From the NCBI RefSeq assembly GCF_001953985.1, contig NZ_MBEI01000030.1:1-64000 (forward strand): a stretch of DNA of 64,000 nt. The letters are read 5' to 3'. A program made the position numbers and the translations under genes. This document shows positions 62,070 through 64,000 of the stretch, piece after piece. Origin of the DNA: Mycobacterium colombiense. Its GTDB lineage: Bacteria > Actinomycetota > Actinomycetes > Mycobacteriales > Mycobacteriaceae. The notes beneath the pieces were generated by a model, which was not told where the DNA came from, searched no databases, and saw nothing but the letters and a program-made list of their open reading frames with translations. How positions within the stretch are numbered: the first letter of the stretch is position 1; every line of letters starts with the position of its first letter.

Positions 62070-64000
62070 ATGTCCGCGCTGACGGGTATCAGGGTCGTCG
62101 AGTTGGCCGAATCCGTCGCGGGGGAGTACTGCGGGAAGCTGCTGGCCGACTTCGGCGCCGAGGTGATCAAGATCGAGGCGCCGAAGCGCGGCAGCGCGAC
62201 CCGCGCCATGGCGCCCGTCCTCGCCGACGGGTGCGAAGGCAGCGCGTTGTTCGCCTACCTCAACACCAACAAGCGCTCCGTCGTCCTCGATGTCGGCTCT
62301 GCGGCCGATATCGAGCGGCTGCACCGGCTGATCGACACCGCGGACACGGTCATCGATGGCCGGGCCACGGACTGGTCCGCGCGGCACCCGTCCGTGGTTT
62401 TCTGCTCCATCACCCCGTACGGCCGGCTGGTCGCCTCCGAGTTCGATAATGCCCGCAGCATCAACGTGTTCCACGCGAGCGGGTGGGGGTATCACACGCC
62501 GAGCCACCCGGACGTCGACAGGCCTCCGCTGCAGGGACCGGGCCGCTTCCTGGCCGACTACGAGGCCGGGCTGGAGGCGGCGTTGTGTGTCGCGTCGTCG
62601 CTGTGGGGACGGCTGCACACCGGCCAGGGCGAGTCCATCGACATCTCCCAGCAGGCCGTGCTGGTCTCACGCGCCGATTGCATCCTGGGTCGCCTCGTGA
62701 CCGGCGAGGTACCGGCCGACGGTGAGCGGGGGGATTTCGATCAGGCCGGACCGGCCTCGTTCTTCGCCTGCGCCGACGGCTTCGTCTACCTGTACATGAC
62801 CAGCGGCGCGCACTGGGCGGGCGTGAAAACCCTGATGGGCCATCCCGAATGGCTCGACACGTTCGAGGACGACTGGCTGGAGTTCTCCGTCACCGCCGAG
62901 AAGGTCGCCTCGTTTCAGCGGGGCTTCGCCGGCTGGGTTGCCGGCCTGCCCAAAGATGAGGCGTCGGAACGGGCCCAGCGGCTCGGCGTACCGCTGGTGC
63001 CCGTGAACGGCGCCGCGGACCTGCATCACTCGCCCCAATACCGGCACCGCGGATTCTTCCAGCGGGTTCGCCATCCGGTGCTGGGTGAAGCGGTGTATCC
63101 GACCGTGCCGTACGCGTTCAGCGCGTCGCCCGCGCGAATCGCCAGTGCCGCACCCGGTCTCGGTGAGCACACCCGGTCGGTGCTGGAAAGCGTCGACTCC
63201 CCGCGCGCCCGGCCGACGGTCAAGGCGGCGCAACTGAAGCCTCCCAGGGATGCCCGGGGCGGACCGCTGGAAGGCGTACGGGTCGTCGAACTCACCAAGG
63301 TGTGGGCCGGTCCGTACGCGGGCAAACTGCTGGCGATGCTGGGCGCCGAAGTCATCAAGATCGAGACGGCCGCCAGCCCCGAGGAGATGCGCGCCTACGG
63401 CGGCGCCGACATCAACCACGCGCCGTATTTCTTGAGCATCAACCCCGAGATCCTCAGCGTGGACCTCGATATCAAGTCGGCCGAGGGCATGGCGCGGCTG
63501 CGTGAGCTGATCGCCCGCAGCGACATCGTCATCAATAACCTGCGCCCGGGCGCCATGGAGCGCCAGGGCCTGGGCTACCAGCAGCTCACCGAGATCAAGC
63601 CCGACATCATCTCGGTATCGATCAAGATGTGGGGCAACGACGGGCCGATGGGTCACCAAACCGGTTATGCCCCATGCTTTGCCGCGCTGGCCGGACCGGC
63701 CTCACTGGTCGGCTATCCCGATGGGCCGCCGCTCGGGACCAGCATGCGCTACGGCGACTCGACGGTGGGAGCGGCCGCCGCCTATGCCGCCGTGGTGGCG
63801 CTGCTGCATCGGGAACTCAACGGCGCCGGGCAATTCGTCGACGTGTCGGCCGTGGAGGCCCTCTCCTCCATGATCGGTGACTGCCTGCTTGAGCAATCGC
63901 TGACCGGACGACCCCTTGGGCCCAGCGGCAACGCCAATCCGGACATGTGCCCGCATGGTTGCTACCCGTGCGCCGATGGTGGGTGGATCACGGTGGCCGT
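62070..64000 (+). CDS. Double-domain CaiB/BaiF (family III) CoA-transferase, truncated by the window
   Basis: 643 residues are visible and the frame is open at the window end. Two CaiB/BaiF domains are fused: the first begins LTGIRVVELAESVAGEYCGKLL at residue 4, the second LEGVRVVELTKVWAGPYAGKLL near residue 400. Each contains GAEVIKIE and a GQ(G)xx(I/V)D(I/V)S segment where the catalytic Asp is expected. It transfers CoA between acyl acids, feeding the operon with a CoA ester. ATG 62070 follows GGGGCGTG. A comparable double protein in M. tuberculosis is Rv1866, as remembered. Confidence 0.9.
   Translation, partial: MSALTGIRVVELAESVAGEYCGKLLADFGAEVIKIEAPKRGSATRAMAPVLADGCEGSALFAYLNTNKRSVVLDVGSAADIERLHRLIDTADTVIDGRATDWSARHPSVVFCSITPYGRLVASEFDNARSINVFHASGWGYHTPSHPDVDRPPLQGPGRFLADYEAGLEAALCVASSLWGRLHTGQGESIDISQQAVLVSRADCILGRLVTGEVPADGERGDFDQAGPASFFACADGFVYLYMTSGAHWAGVKTLMGHPEWLDTFEDDWLEFSVTAEKVASFQRGFAGWVAGLPKDEASERAQRLGVPLVPVNGAADLHHSPQYRHRGFFQRVRHPVLGEAVYPTVPYAFSASPARIASAAPGLGEHTRSVLESVDSPRARPTVKAAQLKPPRDARGGPLEGVRVVELTKVWAGPYAGKLLAMLGAEVIKIETAASPEEMRAYGGADINHAPYFLSINPEILSVDLDIKSAEGMARLRELIARSDIVINNLRPGAMERQGLGYQQLTEIKPDIISVSIKMWGNDGPMGHQTGYAPCFAALAGPASLVGYPDGPPLGTSMRYGDSTVGAAAAYAAVVALLHRELNGAGQFVDVSAVEALSSMIGDCLLEQSLTGRPLGPSGNANPDMCPHGCYPCADGGWITVA

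Overview
The window looks like chromosomal DNA of a mycobacterium, probably a non-tuberculous species. It is GC-rich throughout. It carries a complete yrbE/mce lipid-importer operon with Mce-associated genes, a WS/DGAT wax-ester/triacylglycerol synthase, an Rv1747-like FHA-ABC exporter, a DesA3-like desaturase with its reductase, a mycofactocin-type dehydrogenase and many FadE/FadD/MaoC/crotonase genes. These assignments come from protein motifs and remembered family patterns; no search was run. I found no tRNA, rRNA, insertion sequence, CRISPR array or phage gene, and no gene-free stretch longer than 300 bases.

Layout. 1-1755 (minus): end of an aromatic or steroid-ring meta-cleavage operon (acetaldehyde dehydrogenase, hydroxypentadienoate hydratase, crotonase-like protein). 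2005-14945: a small secreted protein, then a 13-gene plus-strand block of yrbE pair, mceA-F, three small exported proteins and two Mam-type proteins. 14997-18506 (minus): meta-cleavage-product hydrolase, WS/DGAT, DoxX protein and SnoaL-like protein; a near-perfect 30-bp palindrome precedes the WS/DGAT gene. 18794-25737: CsbD-like stress protein behind a SigF-like promoter, PPOX protein, molybdopterin oxidoreductase behind a perfect inverted repeat, type III polyketide synthase with ICMT methyltransferase, an SDR and an esterase. 25899-28740: FHA-ABC exporter and a small protein.

28994-38100 is the most coherent catabolic block. FadE-FadE-MaoC-MaoC-thiolase-like aldolase-DUF35 repeats the logic of the steroid side-chain (igr: ChsE1/E2-ChsH1/H2-Ltp2) operon, but with DUF35 as a separate gene. 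An HSL esterase, a Baeyer-Villiger-type monooxygenase and a FadD17-like ligase follow, mostly with overlapping stop and start codons. The likely job is beta-oxidation and retro-aldol removal of a short side chain from a cyclic lipid.

38136-50759: membrane transporter-like protein, desaturase electron-transfer pair, cytochrome-b/molybdopterin membrane protein pair (Rv0218/Rv0219-like), a Cys-rich exported peptide, a ligase/aldolase-fold/amidohydrolase operon, an alpha/beta hydrolase, and a GbsR/MarR regulator with a methyltransferase. 50764-55245: nitronate monooxygenase, sulfatase, methyltransferase and Gfo/Idh/MocA oxidoreductase. 55246-57139: an ECF sigma factor with a SnoaL tail and two DoxX-like genes; all three transcription units carry the same candidate promoter, so this looks like a self-contained regulon. 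57242-64000: a lipoprotein with a SecD-head-like domain, then a TetR regulator and an operon of cytochrome P450, mycofactocin-type SDR, crotonase-like protein and a double CaiB CoA-transferase that runs off the window. The TetR gene and the P450 operon share a nearly identical candidate operator.
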